Source: Lentisalinibacter orientalis (GTDB lineage Bacteria > Pseudomonadota > Gammaproteobacteria > Steroidobacterales > Woeseiaceae). From it: a stretch of DNA of 64,000 nt. The translations under genes and the position numbers were made by a program. Shown here one piece after another: positions 53,201 through 61,032 of this stretch (within the stretch, counting starts at the first letter, position 1; every line of letters starts with the position of its first letter). The DNA lies in assembly GCF_040706535.1 (NCBI RefSeq), contig NZ_JAPDRJ010000001.1, forward strand, positions 434,001 through 498,000, read 5' to 3'. Under the pieces are notes generated by a model. The model worked only from the letters and a program-made list of their open reading frames with translations, made no database searches and was not told where the DNA came from.

Positions 53201-53286
53201 TAGGACAGATACCCGCCGATCAGCAGCAGCGCGCAGCCGACCCAGGCGATGGTGCTCTTGCGTAGCGTGTAGTCGGCGAGATCCAC
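50233..53286 (-). CDS. RND-family efflux permease
   Basis: A 1017-residue trimeric inner-membrane transporter of the HAE1/AcrB type. Twelve TMs with two large periplasmic loops. A single Asp pair in TM4 (LGALIIALGMLVDNAIVV) and a Gly/Pro-rich TM11-12 region are present. Slightly shorter than AcrB (1049 aa). It follows its adaptor gene by 16 bp. Substrate unknown; the outer-membrane factor is not in this window, so TolC is probably supplied elsewhere. Confidence 0.93.
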   Translation of the reverse strand: MDLADYTLRKSTIAWVGCALLLIGGYLSYLGLARYEDPEFIIRTAVISTAYPGALPLEVADEVTDVIESAVQQLQEVEEVTSVSRMGNSLVKVEMKLAFSRTRAELEQIWDKLRRKVNDAQSRLPPGAGPSFVNDDFGDVFSLFFAVTGEGYSLTRIRDYVDDLERELLLVPGVARVATLGAPKEAIFVEIASTRATQLGIPLQDIYRVLQAQNVVMPAGDTLVGEQRIAITPVAPVDSVEAISSITLGSSSGEQIITLGDVASVTRGVVEPASAYVRYDGRPAIGLGISNVAGGNVVQMGDAVKARLAELESLRPVGMELNVISFQSDSVREAVAGFVNNLIAALVIVIGVLVVFMGLRSGLIVGAVLLFTVAGTLIAMNLDGIAMQRISLGALIIALGMLVDNAIVVTDGILVRLQRREDPREAATAVVRSTQWPLLGGTAVGILAFSAIGLSPSDMGEYAGSLFWVILYSMLLSWLLAVTITPLLCVRFLRVKPRDPAADGGEGGILGRYRGVLTAVLRHRAASGVTLIVLLAGAVVGFGYVPPGFMPDSARPQFVVDMYLPQGTDIEATAAEMKAAGEYVRTKPGVTNVTSFIGQGGLRFMLSYSPEDPSSSYGQLLVDVEDNSVIPGLVGELQDELTARHPDADVKVWKFMLGRGGGKKIEAAFRGPDPDVLRRLADQAKAIMAGDPETMAVQDDWRQRVPVLRPVVDEVAARRAGVSTTEVSAALQRVYTGETVGVYREGDDLIPIVSRAPLAERAGPDELDNVQVYSPAAGRYLPVGQLVRDVEIQWVDAIIRRVDRFPTIKAQADPLPGKLWAPVLERLRPQVEAIELPPGYALEWHGEYQASQEANAGLAASAPFGFAAMILAVVVMFNAFRQPLVIWLTAPLALIGVTVGLLLFQTPFEFMAILGFLSLIGMLVKNSIVLVDQADAEIADGKPGQQAVLDAAVARARPVFLGALTTILGVAPLLADPFFKSMAVTIMFGLAFATLLTLVVVPLLYAVLFRIREPSAA

Positions 53287-53302
53287 GGCGGAGTCCCGGC
53301 CC

Positions 53303-54364
53303 TCAGAGGGGCCGCACCAGCATGGCGTCGCGCAGGTGACTCACGCCGGCAGTGACGATGCGCTCGCCGGATGCGAGGCCGGCCGTCACCACGGCGCCCT
53401 CGTCCGTGACCTCGCCGATCTCGATCACGCGCTGGCTCACGCGGGAGGTGTCGGGATCCACCACCCACACCCGGGAGTCGCCCTCGGGGCCGGCGAATAT
53501 CGCTTTCATCGGCACGAGCAGCGCCTCCTCGCCCTCGCCGGCGGCCACCGACGGGAAGACCTCGGCCGCCATACCGGGCAGGATGGTCACGCCCTGTGGC
53601 CGGGTCAGCGACAACACCACCTCGTAGGTCTGGGTCTGGGGATCCGCATCGGAAGAGAACGACTTCAGCGTCACCGGGAAGCGCTGTCCGGGTATGCCCT
53701 CGAATACCACCTCGCCGGCTACGCGCCGCGGCGCGCCCTGCACGATGCGCTCGGGCACGTGTATCACCACCTCGAGTTCGGCCAGATCCTGCAGGCTGGC
53801 CACCGGCTCCTTGGCCTGGACCGCCTGGAAGTTCTCCACGTAGCGGCGGGCGACGATGCCGTCGAAAGGCGCCGTGAGGCGGGTGTCCTCGAACTCCTTG
53901 CGGGCGGCCGCATAACGGGAGCGCGCCACCTCCATGGCGGTGCGTTTCTGGTCGACCTCGGCCCGGGCGACGGCCTGGGTCTCCTGCCAGACCTTCTCCA
54001 CGCGTTCGTAATCCGCGCGGGCCTTGTCGTACTCCGCCTGGGCCGCCGAGAGCTGGAGCTGGAACTGCTCGGCATCCAGCGCGGCGATCAGGGCGCCGGC
54101 CTTCAGCGTCTGACCCTCGGTAACCGGAAACTCCACGAGCTTGCCGGCCACGTCGAAGGCCAGCTCGGCGCGCTTGACCGCGCGGACGCGGCCGGGGAAA
54201 CGCAGGCCGGAGCCGAGGTCCGTGGCGCCGACGGTGACAATCTGCGCGGGCCGGGCGACTTCCCCCTGTGTTGCCGGCGGCGGTTCGCCACAGCCGGCGA
54301 GGACCGCGACCAAGGCAACGAGGATCGCCGTCCTCCACAGGATGTTCTGGCCAATCTGAGCCAT
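53303..54364 (-). CDS. RND membrane-fusion (adaptor) lipoprotein
   Basis: A 353-residue HlyD/AcrA-type adaptor. Signal ILVALVAVLAGC gives the lipobox. The lipoyl halves, alpha-hairpin (AAQAEYDKARADYERVEKVWQET) and beta-barrel (LTAPFDGIVARRY, AELEVVIHVPER, GGEGEEALLVPMKAIF region) are complete. ATG 54364 follows GGAG; an ATG 17 codons upstream is less likely. Same operon as the RND permease. Confidence 0.9.
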   Translation of the reverse strand: MAQIGQNILWRTAILVALVAVLAGCGEPPPATQGEVARPAQIVTVGATDLGSGLRFPGRVRAVKRAELAFDVAGKLVEFPVTEGQTLKAGALIAALDAEQFQLQLSAAQAEYDKARADYERVEKVWQETQAVARAEVDQKRTAMEVARSRYAAARKEFEDTRLTAPFDGIVARRYVENFQAVQAKEPVASLQDLAELEVVIHVPERIVQGAPRRVAGEVVFEGIPGQRFPVTLKSFSSDADPQTQTYEVVLSLTRPQGVTILPGMAAEVFPSVAAGEGEEALLVPMKAIFAGPEGDSRVWVVDPDTSRVSQRVIEIGEVTDEGAVVTAGLASGERIVTAGVSHLRDAMLVRPL

Positions 54365-54569
54365 GCCCTTCACTCCACTATCGTCCCGAGGCGGGGAATT
54401 GGTGCGTTTCTTCATTATTATTCGCCGGGAGGCGCGGCATGACCGCATCGGTTCTTGTGGGCGCCAAGAGTACCCAACAAAGCGGCCCGTCCGCCATAGC
54501 GACGCCGCCCATTTAGGGTAAGGCGCAAGATGTCGTGCCGGGTTCCGGAAGGAAGTTACGAGCAGGAAG

Positions 54570-55838
54570 ATGAACGACGAGCACAAGCACCACGATTGCT
54601 GCGCCGACGGCCACACCGGCCCGGCGCTGAAGCTGGCAGAGGCGCGCGAGCGTATCCTCGCCGAGGCGCATCCGGTGCGAGGCGCAGAGATGCTGGCGGT
54701 GCGCAGCGCCCTCGGCCGGGTGCTCGCCGCCGACGTCGTGTCGCGGAAGGACGTACCCGCGCACACGAACTCGGCCATGGACGGCTATGCTCTGCGCGGC
54801 GCGGATCTCACTGCCGAAGGAGACACCCGGCTGGCCGTGACCGGCACCGCCGCCGCCGGGCGGCCGTTCGGCGGCGAAGTATCCGCCGGTGAGTGCGTTC
54901 GCATCATGACGGGGGCACCGCTGCCGCCGGGCACCGATACGGTGGTCATGCAGGAGAACGTCACGCGGGAGGGCGACGCGGCGGTCATCCACGGCCGACA
55001 GGCGCCGGGCCAGCACGTCCGCCCGGCGGGAGAGGACATTGCGGCCGGCGACGTGGCGCTCGCCGCCGGCAGCCGTCTCATGCCGGCGGAGCTGGGCATG
55101 CTCGCCTCGCTGGGCGTCGGCGAGGTCAGCGTCCGCCGCCGGCCCCGCGTGGCGTTCTTCTCCACCGGCGACGAGCTGAAATCGCTCGGCGAGTCGCTCG
55201 CGCCGGGCCAGATCTACGACAGCAACCGCTACACCATCTACGGCATGCTGACACGGCTCGGGGTCGAGACCCTCGACATGGGTATCGTGTCCGACGACCG
55301 TGAGGCGGTGGAACGGGCATTCGCGGCGGCCGCGGGCCTCGCGGATGCCGTCGTGACCAGCGGAGGCGTTTCCGTGGGCGACGCCGATTACGTCACGGAG
55401 ACCCTGCAGCGCACCGGTACGGTCGGCTTCTGGAAGGTGGCGATGAAGCCCGGCCGACCGCTGGCCTTCGGGCGCATCGGCGAGGCGCTGTTCTTCGGCC
55501 TGCCGGGCAATCCGGTCTCGGCCATGGCAACTTTCTATCAGCTCGTCCAGCCTGCGCTGGAAGCGCTCGCCGGGATGCCCGATCCCGGGCCGCCTCTTAC
55601 CGTGAAGGCAGTGGCTGCCGCGCCGCTGCGCAAGAAGCCCGGCCGGCGGGAATTCCAGCGCGGCCTTCTCGCGCGTACGGACGACGGCCGGCTCGCCGTG
55701 CGGCCGGCCGGGCGGCCCGGATCGGGCGTTCTGAGCTCCATGGGCGCGGCGGATTGCTTTATCGTGTTGCCTGAGGATGCCGGCCCGATCGCGGCCGGCG
55801 AGGAAGTAGAGGTTCAACCCTTCGCCGCCTTCGTGTGA
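54570..55838 (+). CDS. moeA: Molybdopterin molybdotransferase MoeA
   Basis: A 422-residue enzyme inserting molybdate into adenylylated molybdopterin. It has the MoeA signatures HTNSAMDGYALR, GECVRIMTGAPLPPGTDTVVMQE, SGGVSVGDADYV and GLPGNPVSAMATF. The N-terminus starts HKHHDCCADGH, an unusual His/Cys-rich tail before the conserved region; ATG follows AGGAAG, so this start looks real. First gene of the moeA-moaB-yqeC cluster. Confidence 0.95.
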   Translation: MNDEHKHHDCCADGHTGPALKLAEARERILAEAHPVRGAEMLAVRSALGRVLAADVVSRKDVPAHTNSAMDGYALRGADLTAEGDTRLAVTGTAAAGRPFGGEVSAGECVRIMTGAPLPPGTDTVVMQENVTREGDAAVIHGRQAPGQHVRPAGEDIAAGDVALAAGSRLMPAELGMLASLGVGEVSVRRRPRVAFFSTGDELKSLGESLAPGQIYDSNRYTIYGMLTRLGVETLDMGIVSDDREAVERAFAAAAGLADAVVTSGGVSVGDADYVTETLQRTGTVGFWKVAMKPGRPLAFGRIGEALFFGLPGNPVSAMATFYQLVQPALEALAGMPDPGPPLTVKAVAAAPLRKKPGRREFQRGLLARTDDGRLAVRPAGRPGSGVLSSMGAADCFIVLPEDAGPIAAGEEVEVQPFAAFV

Positions 55839-55863
55839 GCGGCTGACGAGCAGAGAGGACGGC

Positions 55864-56394
55864 ATGAGCCATTCCAGCGACAAGCCCGAATTCGTCCCCT
55901 TGAGCATCGCGGTACTGACGGTTTCCGACAGCCGTACGGAGGAAACCGACAAGTCCGGCCGGTTGCTGGTCGAGCGGCTGGAGAAGCACGGCCACCGGCT
56001 GGCCGAAAAGCGGATTATTGCCGACGACGTCTATCGCATACGGGCCGTGGTGGCAGGCTGGATCGCCGACGACGAGGTCGATGCGGTCATCACGACCGGC
56101 GGCACCGGCGTCACGGGCCGTGACGGCACACCCGAAGCGGTGACTCCGCTGCTGGACAAGGTGATCGACGGCTTCGGCGAGACCTTCCGCGCCATCTCCT
56201 GGGAGCAGATCCGGACCTCGACGATGCAGTCGCGTGCGCTGGCCGGCGTGGCGAACGGCACCTACGTCTTCTGCGTCCCCGGATCCTCCGGCGCCTGCCG
56301 GACGGCATGGGACGAGCTGATCGGCGCCCAGCTCGACATCCGCACCCGTCCGTGCAACCTGGCCGAGCTCATGCCCCGGCTGCGGGAAGAGTGA
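55864..56394 (+). CDS. moaB: Molybdenum cofactor biosynthesis protein B
   Basis: A 176-residue MogA/MoaB-family adenylyltransferase-like protein. Conserved are LTVSDSRTEETDKSG, VITTGGTGVTGRDGTPEAV and the C-terminal LDIRTRPCNLAEL. Good ribosome site GAGAGG. The reaction in the family is adenylylation of molybdopterin before MoeA. 25 bp after moeA. Confidence 0.93.
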   Translation: MSHSSDKPEFVPLSIAVLTVSDSRTEETDKSGRLLVERLEKHGHRLAEKRIIADDVYRIRAVVAGWIADDEVDAVITTGGTGVTGRDGTPEAVTPLLDKVIDGFGETFRAISWEQIRTSTMQSRALAGVANGTYVFCVPGSSGACRTAWDELIGAQLDIRTRPCNLAELMPRLREE

Positions 56395-56474
56395 CGCTCG
56401 GGATGCAGCGCGTAGCAGTCCGCCGGCCGGCCGACGCGCGCTGAGCGCGAAGGCCCTGCAGGCCTGGCAGGCAC

Positions 56475-57239
56475 GTGAACCCGGCACTCCCGCAACTGGT
56501 CGATCTGCTCGGTGTGCGCGAGGGCATCGTTTGCGTCGTCGGGGCCGGCGGCAAGAAGTCACTCCTCTACGCCCTGGTGCGCGGTCACGGCGGGCGCGTG
56601 TCCCTCACGGCCACGGTGCACACCGCCGGGTTCCCGGCGGATCTGGACGTCGAGCGGATCGTCGACGAGGAGTCGGTGCTGGCGGGACGCGTCGCGGCTA
56701 TCCCGGCGGACCGTTCGGTCGCCTACGCACGCCCGTCCGCCAAGCCGGGCAGGCACGCCGGCGTGAGTGCCGGGACGATACGCAGCATCCATGAGCAGGG
56801 CGGCTTCGCCGCGACCTTCGTCAAGGCGGACGGCGCGCGGATGCGCCGGGTGAAGGCGCCGGCCCCGGAGGAGCCGCTGATCGTGCCCGGCGCCGCCACG
56901 GTCATACCCGTGGTTTCGGTAGGAGCCGTGGGCGAGCCTCTGACCGAGACGGTGGCGCATCGTGTCGAACGAGTAGAGACCGTTACCGGGCTGCCGCGGG
57001 GCGCGACCCTGACGCCGGAAGCGCTCGGCCGTCTGCTGGCGAGCGACCAGGGTGCGCTGAAGGGCACCGAAGGCAGCCGCGTTGTCCCGGTTATCAACAT
57101 GGTGGACGATCGCCGGCAGGAGGAACTGGCTCGAGCCACCGCCGCTGCGGCGCTCGCGATGACCTCGCGCTTCGATCGCGTGCTCCTGTGCAGTCTGCGG
57201 CCAGGCTCGGAATCCGTCGTAGCTGTCGTTACGAGATGA
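56475..57239 (+). CDS. yqeC: YqeC-family Mo-hydroxylase accessory protein
   Basis: A 254-residue protein of the putative selenium-dependent hydroxylase accessory family. The P-loop-like GAGGKKSLLYAL is at ~24, then FVKADGARMRRVKAPAPEEPLIV, the family core. Start GTG 56475. YqeC genes usually sit with xanthine dehydrogenase-type enzymes; none is here. With moeA and moaB it likely matures a molybdenum hydroxylase encoded elsewhere. Confidence 0.85.
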   Translation: MNPALPQLVDLLGVREGIVCVVGAGGKKSLLYALVRGHGGRVSLTATVHTAGFPADLDVERIVDEESVLAGRVAAIPADRSVAYARPSAKPGRHAGVSAGTIRSIHEQGGFAATFVKADGARMRRVKAPAPEEPLIVPGAATVIPVVSVGAVGEPLTETVAHRVERVETVTGLPRGATLTPEALGRLLASDQGALKGTEGSRVVPVINMVDDRRQEELARATAAAALAMTSRFDRVLLCSLRPGSESVVAVVTR

Positions 57240-57486
57240 GCGCCGTCACCGTTCGCATATCCGGCCCTCTCCGGCTTTCGTCGGTGCAGAGGTGATGCTG
57301 CATCCCGAGGCCGGCACCGGGGTGTAGCGGAGCAAATGGCGTATTCAGCTTCGGGTAGTCGTTGCAGACCCCGAGAATCTCATTCAGCACACCGCCCAGA
57401 TTGAGTGGTTTGCCCTGACGCATTGCCATTCGGTCACCATCGGATGACTGATAATCGTCCGCTGAAATCCCATCGAGGCTCCGTAC

Positions 57487-58500
57487 ATGAAACTGTTCCA
57501 GCGCATCGCAGCAGCGGTCGTCTGCACGGTAGTCGGCGTCCCGGCCATGGCCGCACCGCTCGAGGACTGCATTGCGAAAGAAGTGCTCGAGGGCGACCCC
57601 GAGCGAAGCGCCCACGCCATCAAGAGACTGTGCCGCGACCAAATCGGCATGACCGCAGTCGGTGAGAAGCCTGCGAGCGACAGGCCCACCGCGATCGAAC
57701 TGCGCGGCCGCGCCGAGGCCGCGGCGGAGGGCGGTGATTACGTGATCACAGCCTACCATCCCTCCTACATCATGGTGACCCATGACCGTAACTTCGACGC
57801 GGTCGATACGCCGTTCGCCCAGATCGACCCGGACTTCGGGGGCTTCGAGAAAGAGGAGATCAAATACCAGGTAAGCGCCAAGGCGGTCATCGCGCGCAAT
57901 ATCTTCGGCAGCGATGCGTCGCTGTTCGGTGCCTATACCCAGACGGCCTGGTGGCAGCTCTTCTCCGACGAGGGCATTACCTCCGCTCCGTTCCGGGAGA
58001 CCAACCATGAACCCGAGCTGTTCCTGCGCTACTACGGCGGTCCGGACCTGCCCTTCGGCGGCCGTGCGGTCAACTGGGATCTGGCCCTGGTGCACGAATC
58101 CAATGGTCGCTCACAATTCCTGTCACGGAGCTGGAATCGGCTGATGGGCCGGTTCACGCTGGACTACGGGGACCTGGCCCTGTTCGGCCGCCTCTGGTAC
58201 CGACTCCCCGAGGACGATGAAGATGACGACAATCCCAACGAGTACCGGTATCTCGGCTACGGCGACCTCAGGGCCGTATGGGCGCCGAACCGGAACACGC
58301 TCAGTCTGCTGGTGCGGCCGGGGACTGAGAAAATCGGTACCGAGCTGACCTGGAGCTACCCGATATCGGAGAACCTGCGCGTCTACGCGCAGTGGTGGCA
58401 CGGCTATGGCGAGAGCCTTATCGCCTACGACCAGCGCGTGAATCGGTTCGGGATCGGCGTCGCCCTGAACGACTACCTGATGCGCTACGATCCGCGTTGA
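57487..58500 (+). CDS. pldA: Outer-membrane phospholipase A
   Basis: A 337-residue OMPLA-like enzyme degrading phospholipids in the outer membrane. A signal (AAAVVCTVVGVPAMA) is followed by a ~50-residue linker with Cys. The active-site triad is His203-Ser205 in HESNGR and Asn217 in SRSWNR, spaced exactly as in E. coli (H142, S144, N156). Twelve-strand barrel ends at MRYDPR. Activity normally needs dimerisation and Ca2+. Confidence 0.93.
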   Translation: MKLFQRIAAAVVCTVVGVPAMAAPLEDCIAKEVLEGDPERSAHAIKRLCRDQIGMTAVGEKPASDRPTAIELRGRAEAAAEGGDYVITAYHPSYIMVTHDRNFDAVDTPFAQIDPDFGGFEKEEIKYQVSAKAVIARNIFGSDASLFGAYTQTAWWQLFSDEGITSAPFRETNHEPELFLRYYGGPDLPFGGRAVNWDLALVHESNGRSQFLSRSWNRLMGRFTLDYGDLALFGRLWYRLPEDDEDDDNPNEYRYLGYGDLRAVWAPNRNTLSLLVRPGTEKIGTELTWSYPISENLRVYAQWWHGYGESLIAYDQRVNRFGIGVALNDYLMRYDPR

Positions 58501-60224
58501 TCTCCCCGCTTGAACGCCGGATCGGGGTCCGGCAGCCGGCGCCAGCGGGCCGGCTGACTTTGATCCGCGGGTGGCGGTTACTGCTGCTGGCCGCAGTGCT
58601 GACCGTCGGTGCAACGGTCCTTCTGCCGTCATCGCCTGCCGGCGCAGCCCCGGCCGCTGTGGAAAATGAAATCCGGGCCCGAGTCGACCAGCTCCTGGAA
58701 TCCGGCGCGGTGGCGGTAAGCGGCCGTGACATTGCCGCTTCGCGGCTCGTTGCCGAGGTCTATATCCGGCGTGGATTCCGGCCCGCGTGGTCGTCTTCCG
58801 CCAATCGGCAGGCGCTGCTGAGGGCCATCGAGCGCAGCGAGCGCCACGGCATGGAGCCGGAGGATTTCCACCGCTCCGCCATCGAAGTCGTCATCGCAAG
58901 GCTGCAACGCCACGCCGGGGACCGTGTTTTGCTGGCCGACCTCGATATTCTGATGACCGACGCACTCGCACGCCTCGGCTACCAGCACTATTTCGGCAAG
59001 GTGGATCCGGTTCGCCTGGACGACGACTGGAATTTCGAGCGCGCCCTCGAAGCGGGCGATCCCGCAGAGGTGATCGCGACGGTTCTGGAGCAGGAGGGTG
59101 TCGCCGACTTCATCGACGAGGTCGTGCTGTCGTTCCCGACCCACGACCGGCTCATAGCCGCCCTGGAGCGCTACCACGCGATCGCTGTGCGTGGAGGATG
59201 GCGGCCCGTGCCAGAAGGTGCCGCATTGCGGCCGGGCATGCGGGATGCTCGGATACCCGCGGTGAGAGAGCGACTGACCGCGACCGGTGACTGGAATGGC
59301 ACCGCCGGCGCATCGTTCCTGTACGACGCGGCGCTGGAAGCAGCCGTCCGGCGCTTCCAGCTGCGCCACGGACTCGACGCCGACGGGGTGGTCGGCCCGG
59401 CCACCGTGCGCGCTATGAACGTACCCGTGGAGAGCCGCATCGATCAGCTCCGCGTCAATCTCGAGCGCGGAAGATGGCTATTGCGCGGACTGCCCCGGGA
59501 CTTCGTGGTGGTGAATATCGCGGGCTTCGAGGTCCGGCTGGTACGAGATGGCCGGCCCGCCTGGCGCTCGCGTGCCGTCGTCGGCCGGGACTATCGCCGG
59601 ACTCCCGTGTTCCGCGACTCGATACGCTACCTGGAGTTCAATCCCACTTGGACCGTGCCGCCCGGCATACTGGCCAACGACATCCTGCCGCAGGTGCGGC
59701 GCGATCCCGGATACTTCGCGCGTAAGGATCTGACGCTGTATGACCGGGACCGGCGGCAGGTGGATCCAGGCACCGTCGACTGGCCCGCGGTGACGCCGCG
59801 GAGCTTCCCGTACACGGTGGTCCAGTCACCGGGACCCCGTAACTCCCTGGGGCGCGTCAAGTTCATGTTCCCCAACCGCTACGCGGTCTACCTGCACGAC
59901 ACCCCCGCGCGGGAGCTATTCGACCGAGCGGAGCGAAGCTTCAGCTCCGGCTGCATCCGCGTGGAGCGGCCGTTCGAGCTGGCCGAGCTGCTCCTGGCAG
60001 ACCAGTCGGGCTGGGACATGGCGCAGATCGACCGGGTCCTGGCGAGCGGCGAGACCACCGCGGTCCGTCTCGCCCAACCCATGCCCGTGCTCATCCTGTA
60101 CGGCACAGCGTGGGTGGAAGCCGACGGAACAGTGCACTTCCGGAGAGACATCTACAATCGCGACGCGAAGGTACTCGAAGCCCTCGAGGACGGGTTCCGG
60201 CCCGCGCGCGGCGACAGGTCGTGA
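58497..60224 (+). CDS. L,D-transpeptidase (YcbB-like)
   Basis: A ~575-residue peptidoglycan cross-linking enzyme forming 3-3 links. N-terminal TM/signal LLLLAAVLTVGATVLL, a scaffold domain, a peptidoglycan-binding domain (~280-310; DAALEAAVRRFQLRHGLDADGVVGPATVRAMN) and the YkuD catalytic domain with HDTP and Cys486 in SSGCIRVERP. No ATG fits; I use TTG 58497, overlapping the pldA stop (TTGA). TTG 58560, just before the hydrophobic segment, is equally possible. Confidence 0.85.
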   Translation: MISPLERRIGVRQPAPAGRLTLIRGWRLLLLAAVLTVGATVLLPSSPAGAAPAAVENEIRARVDQLLESGAVAVSGRDIAASRLVAEVYIRRGFRPAWSSSANRQALLRAIERSERHGMEPEDFHRSAIEVVIARLQRHAGDRVLLADLDILMTDALARLGYQHYFGKVDPVRLDDDWNFERALEAGDPAEVIATVLEQEGVADFIDEVVLSFPTHDRLIAALERYHAIAVRGGWRPVPEGAALRPGMRDARIPAVRERLTATGDWNGTAGASFLYDAALEAAVRRFQLRHGLDADGVVGPATVRAMNVPVESRIDQLRVNLERGRWLLRGLPRDFVVVNIAGFEVRLVRDGRPAWRSRAVVGRDYRRTPVFRDSIRYLEFNPTWTVPPGILANDILPQVRRDPGYFARKDLTLYDRDRRQVDPGTVDWPAVTPRSFPYTVVQSPGPRNSLGRVKFMFPNRYAVYLHDTPARELFDRAERSFSSGCIRVERPFELAELLLADQSGWDMAQIDRVLASGETTAVRLAQPMPVLILYGTAWVEADGTVHFRRDIYNRDAKVLEALEDGFRPARGDRS

Positions 60225-60264
60225 AGCGTTCGGGCGGACCCGCTTAAGACTCGGCCAGGCAGCT

Positions 60265-60660
60265 TCAGCGTGCCGCCGGACCCTGGGATTCTTCCGGGGC
60301 GGACGGCAGCCGGTAGACGGTTGCCCCGGACAACCTGTCCAGTATGGCGACGCCGCCGCCCGGTCGCCCGATGCGTGCCGTCACGTAGACGTAGTCGAAC
60401 ACCTCATGGGCTTCGGACGCCGCGACGAGGATGGTTACCAGCCGGGCCAGGCTCGATTCCGGGAGGCGGCCGCGCCGTGTCTTCGCCTCCTGCAGGGCCG
60501 CGACCCCGCGCACCAGGACGGAGTCTGCCCGATTCACATCATGTTCGCGTCGCAGGCGCTCCATCAGCTCGCGATCGGTACCATCGTCCGGCAGGATCGC
60601 CTGGATGCGCCAGACGGCCTCGAGCGGCAGCGTGTGCTCTTCCATCGTGGTCGCTGACAT
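60265..60660 (-). CDS. PII-like protein (second of two)
   Basis: A 131-residue protein resembling PII-type trimers: beta-strand opening EAVWRIQAILPDD, then helix ELMERLRREH, a variable loop (RGVAALQEAKTRRGRLP), ARLVTILVAASEAHEVFDYVYVTARIGRPGGGVAILDRLSG, like the C-terminal half of PII. No characterised relative. Adjacent to another PII-like gene and a DUF1538 gene; shared operon suggests it regulates that transporter. Confidence 0.6.
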   Translation of the reverse strand: MSATTMEEHTLPLEAVWRIQAILPDDGTDRELMERLRREHDVNRADSVLVRGVAALQEAKTRRGRLPESSLARLVTILVAASEAHEVFDYVYVTARIGRPGGGVAILDRLSGATVYRLPSAPEESQGPAAR

Positions 60661-60669
60661 GGCTGCGTC

Positions 60670-61032
60670 TCAGCTGCGATCCCGCAGCCGGGTCATCGTT
60701 TCCCGGGGGATGAAAGTCGCCAGCTTCTCCAAGGGCGTAACGTAAAGGTAGCCGCCGCCGGGATTGCCGAGGCCGCCGGCGTGGAAGATCGCTCGCGCGA
60801 CCAGTTCCTGGTACTCCTCAGCGACGACGATGCTCACCACCTCCTTCTCCGCCTCGACCGCGATGCCGAGCAGCCCGAACAGCTCACGCGCGCCGGTCCC
60901 CCGCGCCTGGTGCACGATGCCGCCGCTGGCGCCCACATTCCGCGCTGCCTCGAGCATGTCCTCCGCGCGGCCCGCCGGCACCACCGCCGTGATCAGCGCA
61001 GCGCCAGTCAGGTAGGTGATGTCCTCGCTCAT
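60670..61032 (-). CDS. PII-like nitrogen-regulator-family protein (first of two)
   Basis: A 120-residue PII-family-like protein: AALITAVVPAGRAEDMLEAARNVGASGGIVHQARGTGARELFGLLGI, then EAEKEVVSIVVAEEYQELVARAI and GGGYLYVTPLEKLATFIP. The segment GIVHQARGTG is in the position of the PII T-loop start. The start overlaps the DUF1538 stop by 4 bp (ATGA). It probably binds a small ligand and the DUF1538 protein (inference). Confidence 0.75.
   Translation of the reverse strand: MSEDITYLTGAALITAVVPAGRAEDMLEAARNVGASGGIVHQARGTGARELFGLLGIAVEAEKEVVSIVVAEEYQELVARAIFHAGGLGNPGGGYLYVTPLEKLATFIPRETMTRLRDRS

Noticed and set aside
51352..53265. 637-codon frame opposite the RND permease
   Set aside because: His/Arg-rich antisense translation without motif.
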